Part shown: positions 24,466-31,363 of the stretch, one piece after another | Layout: each line of letters opens with the position of its first letter | Position numbering within the stretch: position 1 is the first letter of the stretch | Assembly: GCA_034002405.1 (NCBI GenBank) | Contig: JAVFAS010000041.1 | Location: 1-31,613 of the forward strand | Reading direction: 5' to 3' | DNA from: SZUA-365 sp034002405 | GTDB lineage: Bacteria; Bacteroidota; Ignavibacteria; SZUA-365 | DNA length: 31,613 nucleotides | Notes under the pieces: model-generated | The model's input: the letters and a program-made list of their open reading frames with translations, nothing else | What the model was told of the DNA's origin: nothing | The model's database searches: none | Translations under genes and position numbers: made by a program

Positions 24466-25968
24466 TCAATACAATTCCACGCTCCGGCGCAGCGCGCTGT
24501 CGCCGGCACGAATCACGATGCTGACACGCTCGCCACCGCGCCGGATGCGCTCGCGGTCGCGGAGGGAAAACTCGAACGCGCCCTTGCGCACCATCCAGAC
24601 GTCGGTGTCGATCCGCTGTCCGTTTTCGTTGCGAACCTCGACCTCGACGTCACCGAGGCGATCGACCGGTTGTTCGCCGCGAAACCGGGGATGATGATAG
24701 CGCGACGCGGTAAACGCGAAGGCCTCGGCCTTGGATGCCCGCACGGGCAGCGCCGCCTCGATGCGTATCGGCGGTTCGACCACATGGAGTTCGTAGCGCG
24801 AATCATCGGCGGTGTATGCCCGGCGTGAGTACACGCGGTACCGGCGGCCATCGTAGGTCGCGTCGACGATGAAACGCCGGCCACCATACAGGGAGGGGAT
24901 GCGATAGGTCACGCGCGGACCGTTTCCCTCGGCCTTCAGGATGGGCCGGTCCGATCCGGTCGCTTCGAATAGTTTCCAGTGGTAGCGCGTCGGGTCGTCG
25001 AGACCGGAGACGCTGATGTCGAAATTGATGTCTTCGCCGGAATACGCGACGGACGGACGAAGCGACGGAAGGAACGGGTAGCTGCCGCGGATCGTGAAGG
25101 TCGTCCGGGCGATGTCCTTTCCTCCCGCACCGCGGAAGGCCCGTGCCTCGATGGTGACCGAGTCGGGCCGCGCGGAAACGGCGCCGGACCAAAGATACTC
25201 CGCCTCGCGTGCGTTTCGCGAACGCAGACGCAGCGTCCCCCCGCCGCGCACGATCGCGACCGATGGCGCCGCCCATCCCAGGTTCACACGAACAAGGTTC
25301 CGCTCCTCGAACCCGACCGACGAGACGATCTCCCCGCGCGCGACGCCGATCTCGAGTTCCGGAACGGACTTGGGCGTCGCGATGGAGGTATCTTCGGCGA
25401 TCACCACGATGGCGCGCGTGTTGCGTTCGACCTCGTCGATCAACGCGCGCGCCACGAGCGTCGAGTCGAAACGGGCGCCGCGGTAGCGGAACACGCCGTC
25501 CGATTCATGCACGCGCCGCGACCGCGCGGTGATGGTGACCTCGTACCGCCCGCAGCGCTCGATCACGAGGGAAACCGGAAATGCGACAAGATTATCCTGT
25601 AATTGGCCGATGCCGGTGCGCGAACCGACGCGCGCGAGATCGGGAGGGACGAGCGTTTCGTCGAAAACCACGCTGTGCACGGACAGCGAAACGGAATCCT
25701 CCGGACCGATGTCCCGTACCTCCATCCACGTCCGGAACTCGGCCGGTGCGCCGATGACAACGCCGTTGCTGTCGGCGTCGACATAGCAGCGCAGCGTGTC
25801 GCCCTCCGGGTGCATCGGCACCGGTGGAATAAGCGCGCGGACAATCGATTCGTTGAGTTCCTGCATTTCCTTGTCGCGTTGGTCTCGCTCTTTCGACACC
25901 ACGACGAAACCGACGATCGCGGTGAGGTAAAGGATGAAAAAAATATCGACCCGCCGGCGCGTTGCCAC
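24466..25968 (-). CDS. GldM/PorM-like motor protein B (paralog of D)
   Basis: 500 residues from a GTG at 25968; an in-frame TGA two codons upstream rules out an earlier start. MATRRRVDIFFILYLTAIVG gives a basic N-end followed by one transmembrane helix (about 9-25). Arginines 4-6 sit just before the helix, as Arg9 does in canonical GldM. The remainder is periplasmic. The segment YPFLPSLRPSVAYSGEDINF, then VSGLDDPTRYHWKL (297-333), aligns with 323-358 of protein D, showing that the two are paralogs. Unlike D, its helix has no acidic residue and it lacks the late CGRC pair. The final domain (VEVEVRNENGQRIDTDVWMV) resembles the end of D. It starts 56 bp after GldL-like A and should form the first motor with it. 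Confidence 0.8.
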   Translation of the reverse strand: MATRRRVDIFFILYLTAIVGFVVVSKERDQRDKEMQELNESIVRALIPPVPMHPEGDTLRCYVDADSNGVVIGAPAEFRTWMEVRDIGPEDSVSLSVHSVVFDETLVPPDLARVGSRTGIGQLQDNLVAFPVSLVIERCGRYEVTITARSRRVHESDGVFRYRGARFDSTLVARALIDEVERNTRAIVVIAEDTSIATPKSVPELEIGVARGEIVSSVGFEERNLVRVNLGWAAPSVAIVRGGGTLRLRSRNAREAEYLWSGAVSARPDSVTIEARAFRGAGGKDIARTTFTIRGSYPFLPSLRPSVAYSGEDINFDISVSGLDDPTRYHWKLFEATGSDRPILKAEGNGPRVTYRIPSLYGGRRFIVDATYDGRRYRVYSRRAYTADDSRYELHVVEPPIRIEAALPVRASKAEAFAFTASRYHHPRFRGEQPVDRLGDVEVEVRNENGQRIDTDVWMVRKGAFEFSLRDRERIRRGGERVSIVIRAGDSALRRSVELY

Positions 25969-26024
25969 GGATCAGGTTCCCGTGCCGGTGCGGGCCATCA
26001 GGCCCGTCGGTGCGGCCATGCCGG

Positions 26025-26792
26025 TCACGCTTCCTCCTCGGTCTCGCCGCCGAGATGCGCGAGCAGCCGCCGGGTCTGTGCCAGATTCTGTTGCTGCTGC
26101 TGCAGGAGGCCCTGCAACTGCGTGCGGGAGGTCTCGTTGAGCTCGCGCAGCAAGGCGTTGGTCTGCTCGAGTTTCTCACCGTGCTTCCGCCCCGTCTCGG
26201 CATTGAGCTTCGCGATGTTTTCCGTCAGCCGCGTGAGCAGGACGTCCTGCCGGATGTCGGATTGCGAAATCAGGCGAAAAAGATCCGAAACGGCGTTGGT
26301 CATTTCGCGAATCGAGCCGTTGATCGAGGTCAGCAGATTTTCCGACAGGCCAAGCGACACGGCGCTGGTGGCGGCTTCCTCGGTGGGACTGTACGCGGTC
26401 ACGGTCGCGAGCAGGAGCAACGCCAGGGTTTCGATGATGATCGCGACCGTGGCGACCCAGGCCGGCCAGCCCGCGAGAAACAATGCCACGGCGATCAGCA
26501 CGAGCATCGCCCCGGCGTACACCAACCCCTGGATCAGGTTGTAGTGCTGGCGGCTGACGATTTCCTCGAGAAATACCCGCGTCCCGAGCCGGAAACCCAG
26601 ATTCGACTCGAAGCGAACCCGGCGACCGTCGTTGAAACGGACTTCCGTCCCACGGCGGCAGAGCTTCCAGGTCTCCAGCAGTGTGCGAAGCTCGAAGGTG
26701 TTCCGGACGCGGCGCTCGTGATAAAAATCGCGCAGCAGGCGGCGACCTTCGTAGATATCGAGATCCTTGACCGTTTCTGAGGTGCTGAGCAA
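26025..26792 (-). CDS. GldL-like inner-membrane motor protein A
   Basis: 255 residues from a TTG at 26792. No ATG occurs in frame before residue 96, and a stop lies further upstream, so TTG is the best start. An N-terminal cytoplasmic basic domain (residues 1-85; FYHERRVRNTFELRTLLE, FNDGRRVRFESNLGFRLG) is followed by a transmembrane hairpin at about 89-108 and 112-134. The hairpin contains AGWPAWVATVAIIIETLALL, i.e. the W/H-Pro turn and a buried glutamate E121, as in GldL and in protein C. A long cytoplasmic coiled coil runs from 145 to 248 and ends with a Gln run. GldL in Bacteroidota also has a cytoplasmic C-terminal helix region. The extra N-terminal domain is unusual. It is followed by GldM-like B. 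Confidence 0.78.
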   Translation of the reverse strand: MLSTSETVKDLDIYEGRRLLRDFYHERRVRNTFELRTLLETWKLCRRGTEVRFNDGRRVRFESNLGFRLGTRVFLEEIVSRQHYNLIQGLVYAGAMLVLIAVALFLAGWPAWVATVAIIIETLALLLLATVTAYSPTEEAATSAVSLGLSENLLTSINGSIREMTNAVSDLFRLISQSDIRQDVLLTRLTENIAKLNAETGRKHGEKLEQTNALLRELNETSRTQLQGLLQQQQQNLAQTRRLLAHLGGETEEEA

Positions 26793-26895
26793 TGGGTCGC
26801 TACAGTGGTTTCGGGAGTGATGTGGTGCGGCTAAAGCGGTCCAATCGGTCGGAGAGGTTCACAAATCATGCCAAGTGACAAAGGAATGCAATCCC

Positions 26896-26931
26896 TATAT
26901 ATGGACTCACGATGTGTCCGTGCACCGGACA
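26896..26931 (-). promoter_or_regulatory. Possible promoter/operator region of the A-B genes
   Basis: The minus strand has a TATATA word (26901-26896). Just upstream is an inverted repeat TGTCCG (26915-26920)/CGGACA (26926-26931). No matching -33 element is evident. A second short repeat, CGTGAA with TTCACG, lies slightly further away. Suggestive only. Confidence 0.25.
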
Positions 26932-26991
26932 TTCAACGTGAAGAATATTCACGCAACGTGCGCATGATTCACATTGAGAATAGAAACCAAA

Positions 26992-27018
26992 ATCGCCGCC
27001 CCTGTGAGGGACGGCGAT
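26992..27018 (-). terminator. Rho-independent terminator of the sugar epimerase gene
   Basis: A stem ATCGCCG/CGGCGAT continued by CCC/GGG after one mismatch, with a TGTGA loop. On the minus strand it is followed by TTTTGGTTTCTATT. It begins 25 bp past the epimerase stop and isolates the motor cluster from that gene. Confidence 0.7.
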
Positions 27019-27042
27019 GCGTATTGGGGGAACGGCACGATT

Positions 27043-27972
27043 TCATTCATCTTCGACGCGCTGCCGGAACCATTCGAGTGTCCGTCGCAGGCCATCCTCG
27101 ATCCCCATGCGTGGCGACCAGCCATGCGCCGCATGGATCTTGTCGAAGGAACAGACGCTGCGCATCTGCTCGCCCGCCTTTGCCTCGCCATGACGCTCGT
27201 CGGCGCGCCCGCCGAGCGCCTGGTTGAGGACACGGAAAATCGTGGTGACGTCGGTTTCGGTATTGGTGCTGACGTTGAAGGTCTCGCTGCCATCCATACC
27301 CAGGGCAAGCACGTTCGCGGCGACGACATCGTCGATGTACACATAATCGCGCGTCTGGAGCCCGTCCCCATTGATCACGGGCTGCTGGCCGCGCAGCAGT
27401 TTGTCGCAGAAAATCGCCACCACGCCGGCTTCGCCATGCGGATTCTGCCGCGGTCCGTACACATTCGTGTACCGAAACACGGTGTACCGCAGATCATGCA
27501 CGAGATGGTAATAATGCAGATAGCGCTCGACGGTGACCTTGGTGATGCCGTAGGGGGAACAGGGCGCGATGGGGTGCTTTTCGTCGGCGGGAAAGTACTC
27601 CTGCTCGCCGTAGCCCGCGCCGCCCGAGCTGGCGAAAATGACACGCGACACATGATGGCGCAATCCGGCCTCGATCACGTTGAGCGAACCGAGCACATTC
27701 ACCGAGAGATCGTAGCGCGGATCGTCGACCGACCGACGTACGTCGATCTGCGCCGCGTGATGGTTGATGACGTCAATGGAATGCTCCCGCACGATGTCGC
27801 CGAACCCTTCGTCCCGGATATCGACCTGGTAAAATGTCGCTCCCTTGGGGACATTCTCCAGCGTCCCCGACGAAAGGTTGTCCACGATCACGATGTCGTG
27901 GCCGAGCGCCTTGTAGGCATCCGCGATGCTCGATCCGATGAAACCCGCCCCCCCGGTGATCAGAATATTCAT
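27043..27972 (-). CDS. NAD-dependent nucleotide-sugar epimerase/dehydratase
   Basis: 309 residues from the ATG at 27972. The long frame continues upstream but loses family similarity there. It is an extended short-chain dehydrogenase of the GalE type, acting on UDP- or dTDP-activated sugars in the cytoplasm. The Rossmann motif GGAGFIG (7-13) is followed by NLSSGTLENV and DIRD. The catalytic parts are SSGG (115-118) and the YxxxK pair Tyr141/Lys145 (SPYGITK). FRYTNVYGPRQNP and the late YVYIDDVV are typical of UDP-glucose 4-epimerases. GalE cannot be separated from other epimerases by sequence alone. It is divergent from a polysaccharide flippase, which suggests a shared surface-glycan pathway. 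Confidence 0.92.
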   Translation of the reverse strand: MNILITGGAGFIGSSIADAYKALGHDIVIVDNLSSGTLENVPKGATFYQVDIRDEGFGDIVREHSIDVINHHAAQIDVRRSVDDPRYDLSVNVLGSLNVIEAGLRHHVSRVIFASSGGAGYGEQEYFPADEKHPIAPCSPYGITKVTVERYLHYYHLVHDLRYTVFRYTNVYGPRQNPHGEAGVVAIFCDKLLRGQQPVINGDGLQTRDYVYIDDVVAANVLALGMDGSETFNVSTNTETDVTTIFRVLNQALGGRADERHGEAKAGEQMRSVCSFDKIHAAHGWSPRMGIEDGLRRTLEWFRQRVEDE

Positions 27973-28002
27973 GCGTGGAATGAATGGCAGTGATACATGC
28001 TC

Positions 28003-28033
28003 CCAATGTAGGAAATCGCCACGCTTGCGCAAA
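28003..28033 (-). promoter_or_regulatory. Bacteroidota-type promoter of the epimerase
   Basis: On the minus strand TTTG (28033-28030), 19 bases, then TACATTGG (28010-28003), one mismatch from TAnnTTTG. Predicted leader about 24 bases. The -33 element lies within the first copy of a repeated word CAAAGCCACC (28030-28039 and 28049-28058). Confidence 0.5.
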
Positions 28034-28104
28034 GCCACCGCGCATGCACAAAGCCACCCCGAGGCGTGCTTCTCCCGGACGCGGCGGTTCACTATCTTTC
28101 CGCG

Positions 28105-29574
28105 ATGAAAGAGCAGCTCAGGCGTCTCACCACCGATTCCGCGATCTATGGCGTCAGTAATGTCGTCGGACGTTTCCTGACGTTTCTGCTCGTCCCGTTC
28201 TACGCGCACACACTGGCGAAGGACGAGTACGGCATTGTCCTCGTCGTGTATGCGTACGTCGCCTTCCTGAATGCGCTGTGCACGTTCGGATTCGAACCGG
28301 CATACATGCGCTTCGTGGCGGATGCCGACCGCGCGCGCCGTGACCGCGTGTTCACGATCGCGATCGGCTTCATCGGTCTCGCATCCGTGGTGCTCGCCGG
28401 ACTCCTGCTCGGGTTCCAGCCACAGGCGATGCGGATACTCGAATTCGGCGGGGGTCTCGATGCGGTGATCCCGCTCGCCCTCGCGATGGTGGTGTTCGAT
28501 GCGATGAATGTGATTCCGTTCGCCGCCCTGCGCATGGAACGCCGCGCGCGGTATTTCGCCGCGACACGTGTCGCGTCGATCCTGATCAACGTCACCCTGA
28601 ATATCCTTTTTCTCGCCGTGCTGCGCTGGCCCGTGACCGCGGTGTTCGCGGCCGGCGCGCTCTCCTCGCTCGCCACCACGTTGCTGCTTCTGCCGGTGTA
28701 CCGCTCGCACCTCCGCCGCGGCTATGATCGGTCACTGCTGCGCGAGCTGCTTCGTTTCGGACTGCCGACGCTGCCCGGTGCGATTTCCATCATGATGATC
28801 GAGGTCATCGACAAACCGATCATGCAAAAACTCACCGACTACGCCACGGCGGCGGAGTACGGCGCGAATTACAAGCTCGGGATCTTCATGATGCTCGTGG
28901 TGACGATGTTCCGGTACGCGTGGCAGCCGTTCTATCTGCAGTTGACCGCGAATGCCGAGGCGAAACGGCTGTTTGCCCGCGTCCTGACCTACTTCTCCCT
29001 TGTCGGCGCCGTGATCGTCCTGCTGCTCTCGCTGTTCATCGCCGACCTCGTCCGCATCCCTCTGCCGGGCGGACGAACCTTGATTCCGGCGACATACTGG
29101 AGCGGACTGGGCATCGTGCCGATCATTCTGTTCGGCTACCTGTGGGCGGGCATCGCGCAGATTCTCAATGCGGGCATCTATATCGAGAAAAAAACCATGC
29201 AGGTCCTGTATGCGACCGCGTTCGGCGCGGCGGTGAATGTCGCGTGCAATTTCGCATTGATCCCGGTGTGGGGACTCTATGGCGGCGCCTTCGCCACCTT
29301 CGCGGCCTATTTCAGCATCGCGATGTTTTATGCCGTCGCCGGCCGCCGCATCTTTCCGATCGACTACGAACTGTCCCGCCTCGTCCGCATCGGCGTCGCC
29401 CTGGCGGTACCGGCGCTGCTCTGGTATCTGGTTCCGACGGACAACCTGCTTCCCCTCTTTGCCTGGAAACTCACGCTCATCGCCGTTTTCACCGCCATTC
29501 TCTGGTTCAGCGGCTTCTTCCTCGACAGCGAAATCGAACAGCTTCGCCTCCTCCGCCGCCGTTTCATTCGATAA
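28105..29574 (+). CDS. Polysaccharide flippase, MOP superfamily (Wzx-like)
   Basis: 489 residues from the ATG at 28105; an in-frame upstream ATG-preceded extension is polar and unlikely. The protein is almost all transmembrane, about 12-14 helices, with the RfbX/MVF type pattern: MKEQLRRLTTDSAIYGVSNV at the start, then TFLLVPFYAHTLAKDEYGIV, FRYAWQPFYL in the middle, and VACNFALIPVWGLYGGAFAT near helix 12. These transporters flip lipid-linked oligosaccharides across the inner membrane for surface polysaccharide or lipopolysaccharide assembly. The substrate is not predictable. It is divergent from the epimerase, with a 132-bp gap. A weak -7-like TATCTTTC lies immediately before the ATG. Confidence 0.9.
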   Translation: MKEQLRRLTTDSAIYGVSNVVGRFLTFLLVPFYAHTLAKDEYGIVLVVYAYVAFLNALCTFGFEPAYMRFVADADRARRDRVFTIAIGFIGLASVVLAGLLLGFQPQAMRILEFGGGLDAVIPLALAMVVFDAMNVIPFAALRMERRARYFAATRVASILINVTLNILFLAVLRWPVTAVFAAGALSSLATTLLLLPVYRSHLRRGYDRSLLRELLRFGLPTLPGAISIMMIEVIDKPIMQKLTDYATAAEYGANYKLGIFMMLVVTMFRYAWQPFYLQLTANAEAKRLFARVLTYFSLVGAVIVLLLSLFIADLVRIPLPGGRTLIPATYWSGLGIVPIILFGYLWAGIAQILNAGIYIEKKTMQVLYATAFGAAVNVACNFALIPVWGLYGGAFATFAAYFSIAMFYAVAGRRIFPIDYELSRLVRIGVALAVPALLWYLVPTDNLLPLFAWKLTLIAVFTAILWFSGFFLDSEIEQLRLLRRRFIR

Positions 29575-29602
29575 CCTCCCCCACCAAACTCCCCCTCTCA
29601 CC

Positions 29603-29665
29603 TCCCATCAGCTATTAGCTATCAGCCATCAGCTATCAGCCATCAGCCATTAGCCATCAGCCATC
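29603..29665. repeat. Heptanucleotide tandem repeat (AGCYATY), 8 copies
   Basis: Eight head-to-tail 7-base units AGC(C/T)AT(C/T) run from 29610 to 29665, preceded by a partial unit. The units differ only at positions 4 and 7. The array lies 35 bp after the flippase stop, in non-coding sequence. It resembles short tandemly repeated heptamers known from other bacterial genomes. Confidence 0.85.
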
Positions 29666-29776
29666 CGCCTTCTGCCTTGCCTTTCACGCAGGCAACCGAT
29701 AGATTACGGAAATAGATCACAAACGGAGCAGGTCTTCGAAGCCACGGAGAACAAAAGCGTAACCATCAGCGGTCGC

Positions 29777-30268
29777 GTGCTCGTACTGAATCAGAGTTAC
29801 GAGCCGCTCAGTGTCTGCAGCGTGCAGAAGGCCGTCGTTCTCCTGTTCCTTTCCAAGGCCGACCTGGTGGTCGAGCACCCCCGGCGGCGGATCCGTACCG
29901 TCAGTGCCAGTTACCCCTTTCCCAGTGTCATCCGGCTTTCCCGCTACATGCATATCGCATTCCGCGGCATCATGCTCTCGCGCAAGAACATTCTCCGCCG
30001 CGACGGGCATCGCTGTCAGTACTGCGGCACCACCGCCGCGCCGTTGACGGTTGATCACATCATCCCGAAGGCGCGCGGTGGCACCGACTCGTGGGAGAAT
30101 CTTGTCACCGCCTGCCTCGCCTGCAACAACCGGAAACGCGACCGCACCCCCGAGCGCGCGGGAATGGCGCTGCGTTGCGTCCCGCATCGGCCGTCCCATG
30201 TCTCCCTGATCGCCCACTCCGTCCACAATGTCGACGATCAGTGGAAGCCCTACCTCTTCATCGCCTGA
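29777..30268 (+). CDS. HNH endonuclease domain protein
   Basis: 163 residues from a GTG at 29777. The frame is open further upstream without ATG, GTG or TTG in a good place, and family members begin near the equivalent of VLVLNQSYEPL, so GTG is preferred. The N-terminal part (VLNQSYEPLSVCSVQKAVVL) is typical of the small bacterial HNH family. The HNH domain at about 80-125 is complete: CQYCG (zinc cysteines), TVDHIIPKARGG with the catalytic His, WENLVTACLACNNRKRD with the second zinc pair. It would bind a metal and nick or cleave nucleic acid. The physiological role of this widespread orphan family is unknown. A candidate hairpin terminator follows before trpS. Confidence 0.9.
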   Translation: MLVLNQSYEPLSVCSVQKAVVLLFLSKADLVVEHPRRRIRTVSASYPFPSVIRLSRYMHIAFRGIMLSRKNILRRDGHRCQYCGTTAAPLTVDHIIPKARGGTDSWENLVTACLACNNRKRDRTPERAGMALRCVPHRPSHVSLIAHSVHNVDDQWKPYLFIA

Positions 30269-30271
30269 GCG

Positions 30272-30300
30272 TGCCGCCACGTCGCGGCATGGTGCCTTTT
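30272..30300 (+). terminator. Possible terminator after the HNH gene
   Basis: Stem TGCCGC (30272-30277)/GCGGCA (30284-30289) with a 6-base loop, then TGGTGCC and a TTTT run at 30297-30300. The gap between stem and T-run makes it weak. Confidence 0.4.
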
Positions 30301-30304
30301 CCCC

Positions 30305-30336
30305 TTTCATCTCTACCCCGCGGTTTCCTATCTTGG
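30305..30336 (+). promoter_or_regulatory. Possible Bacteroidota-type promoter of trpS-scpA
   Basis: TTTC (30305-30308), 20 bases, then TATCTTGG (30329-30336), one mismatch from TAnnTTTG. Predicted start of transcription about 25 bases before the trpS ATG. Confidence 0.4.
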
Positions 30337-30368
30337 AGGAATGTATTTGATTCAACCGATTCCATGCC

Positions 30369-31361
30369 ATGAATGAACCCCGCAAAAAAACCATCCTGAG
30401 CGGGATGCGTCCCACCGGCAAGCTGCATCTGGGTCACTGGACCGGCGCGCTGGAGAACTGGGTCGCCCTGCAGGATTCCTATGAGAACTTCCACCTCGTC
30501 GCTGACTACCATGCGTTGACGACGAACCTTGACACGCGCGACCTGTACCGCAACACGATCGACATGGTGATCGACTGGCTCGCGGGTGGCATCGATCCGG
30601 TGAAGAGCCCGATCTTCCGGCAATCGCGGATCAAGGAGCATACCGAGCTGCATCTGATCTTCTCGATGCTGGTGACCACCAGCCGCCTCGAGCGCAATCC
30701 CTCGATCAAGGAGCAGGTGCGGGATCTCGACATCGAGAACATCACCTACGGCCATCTCGGCTATCCGGTGCTGCAGGCGGCCGATATCCTGCTCTATCGT
30801 GGCGATCTCGTGCCCGTGGGCGAGGATCAGCTCTCGCATGTCGAAATCACCCGTGAGATCGCGCGGCGCTTCAATGCGACCTGGGGTGTGGTCTTTCCGG
30901 AACCGGAACCGAAGCTCACGCGCTTCGCGCGTCTGCCGGGATTGGATGGAAAAGAGAAAAAGATGTCGAAATCCATGAATAATACGCTGCTGCTCTCCGA
31001 CGATCCGGAAACGGTCGGGCAGAAGCTTCGCAAGGCCCCGACTGATCCGCTGAAGGTACGGCGGAACGATCCGGGACGTCCCGACGTCTGTCTCATCTTC
31101 ACCTATCACGAGAAATTCAATCCCACGGAAACACCCGAGATCCGCCAGGGCTGCGAATCCGGCGCGCTCGGGTGCGTCGATTGCAAGCTGCGCTGCGGCG
31201 CGCGCATCAATGAATTCCTCGCGCCGCATATCGCGCGGCGTCGGGAGTACGAGGACCACCCCTCCCGTGTCGAGGACATTCTCCGCGACGGCGAGCGCCG
31301 GGCGCGGGCGCGGGCCGAGGAAACCATGGACGCCGTGCGCCGTGTGATGGAGCTGGGCTGA
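30369..31361 (+). CDS. trpS: Tryptophanyl-tRNA synthetase
   Basis: 330 residues, the usual class Ic length. It charges tRNA-Trp with tryptophan. The HIGH-type motif is HLGH (20-23) after SGMRPTGKL, and the KMSKS loop is intact (198-202). The conserved VPVGEDQLSHVEITR (148-162) is the catalytic-domain signature. Near the anticodon-binding domain four cysteines follow C-x20-C-x6-C-x2-C (241, 262, 269, 272), with an extra Cys 276. This resembles the 4Fe-4S site known from Thermotoga maritima TrpRS. The stop is 2 bp before the scpA start, so the two are cotranscribed. Confidence 0.96.
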   Translation: MNEPRKKTILSGMRPTGKLHLGHWTGALENWVALQDSYENFHLVADYHALTTNLDTRDLYRNTIDMVIDWLAGGIDPVKSPIFRQSRIKEHTELHLIFSMLVTTSRLERNPSIKEQVRDLDIENITYGHLGYPVLQAADILLYRGDLVPVGEDQLSHVEITREIARRFNATWGVVFPEPEPKLTRFARLPGLDGKEKKMSKSMNNTLLLSDDPETVGQKLRKAPTDPLKVRRNDPGRPDVCLIFTYHEKFNPTETPEIRQGCESGALGCVDCKLRCGARINEFLAPHIARRREYEDHPSRVEDILRDGERRARARAEETMDAVRRVMELG

Positions 31362-31363
31362 AC

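Noticed and set aside
25969..26024. A 15-codon frame (starting MAAPTGLMARTG) between A and B as a leader peptide
   Set aside because: Too short to judge, with no ribosome site. It is in frame with B and ends two codons before it, but nothing else supports translation.
28093..28100. TATCTTTC as the promoter -7 element of the flippase
   Set aside because: It would place the transcript start at or after the ATG at 28105, and no TTTG lies 19-21 bases upstream.
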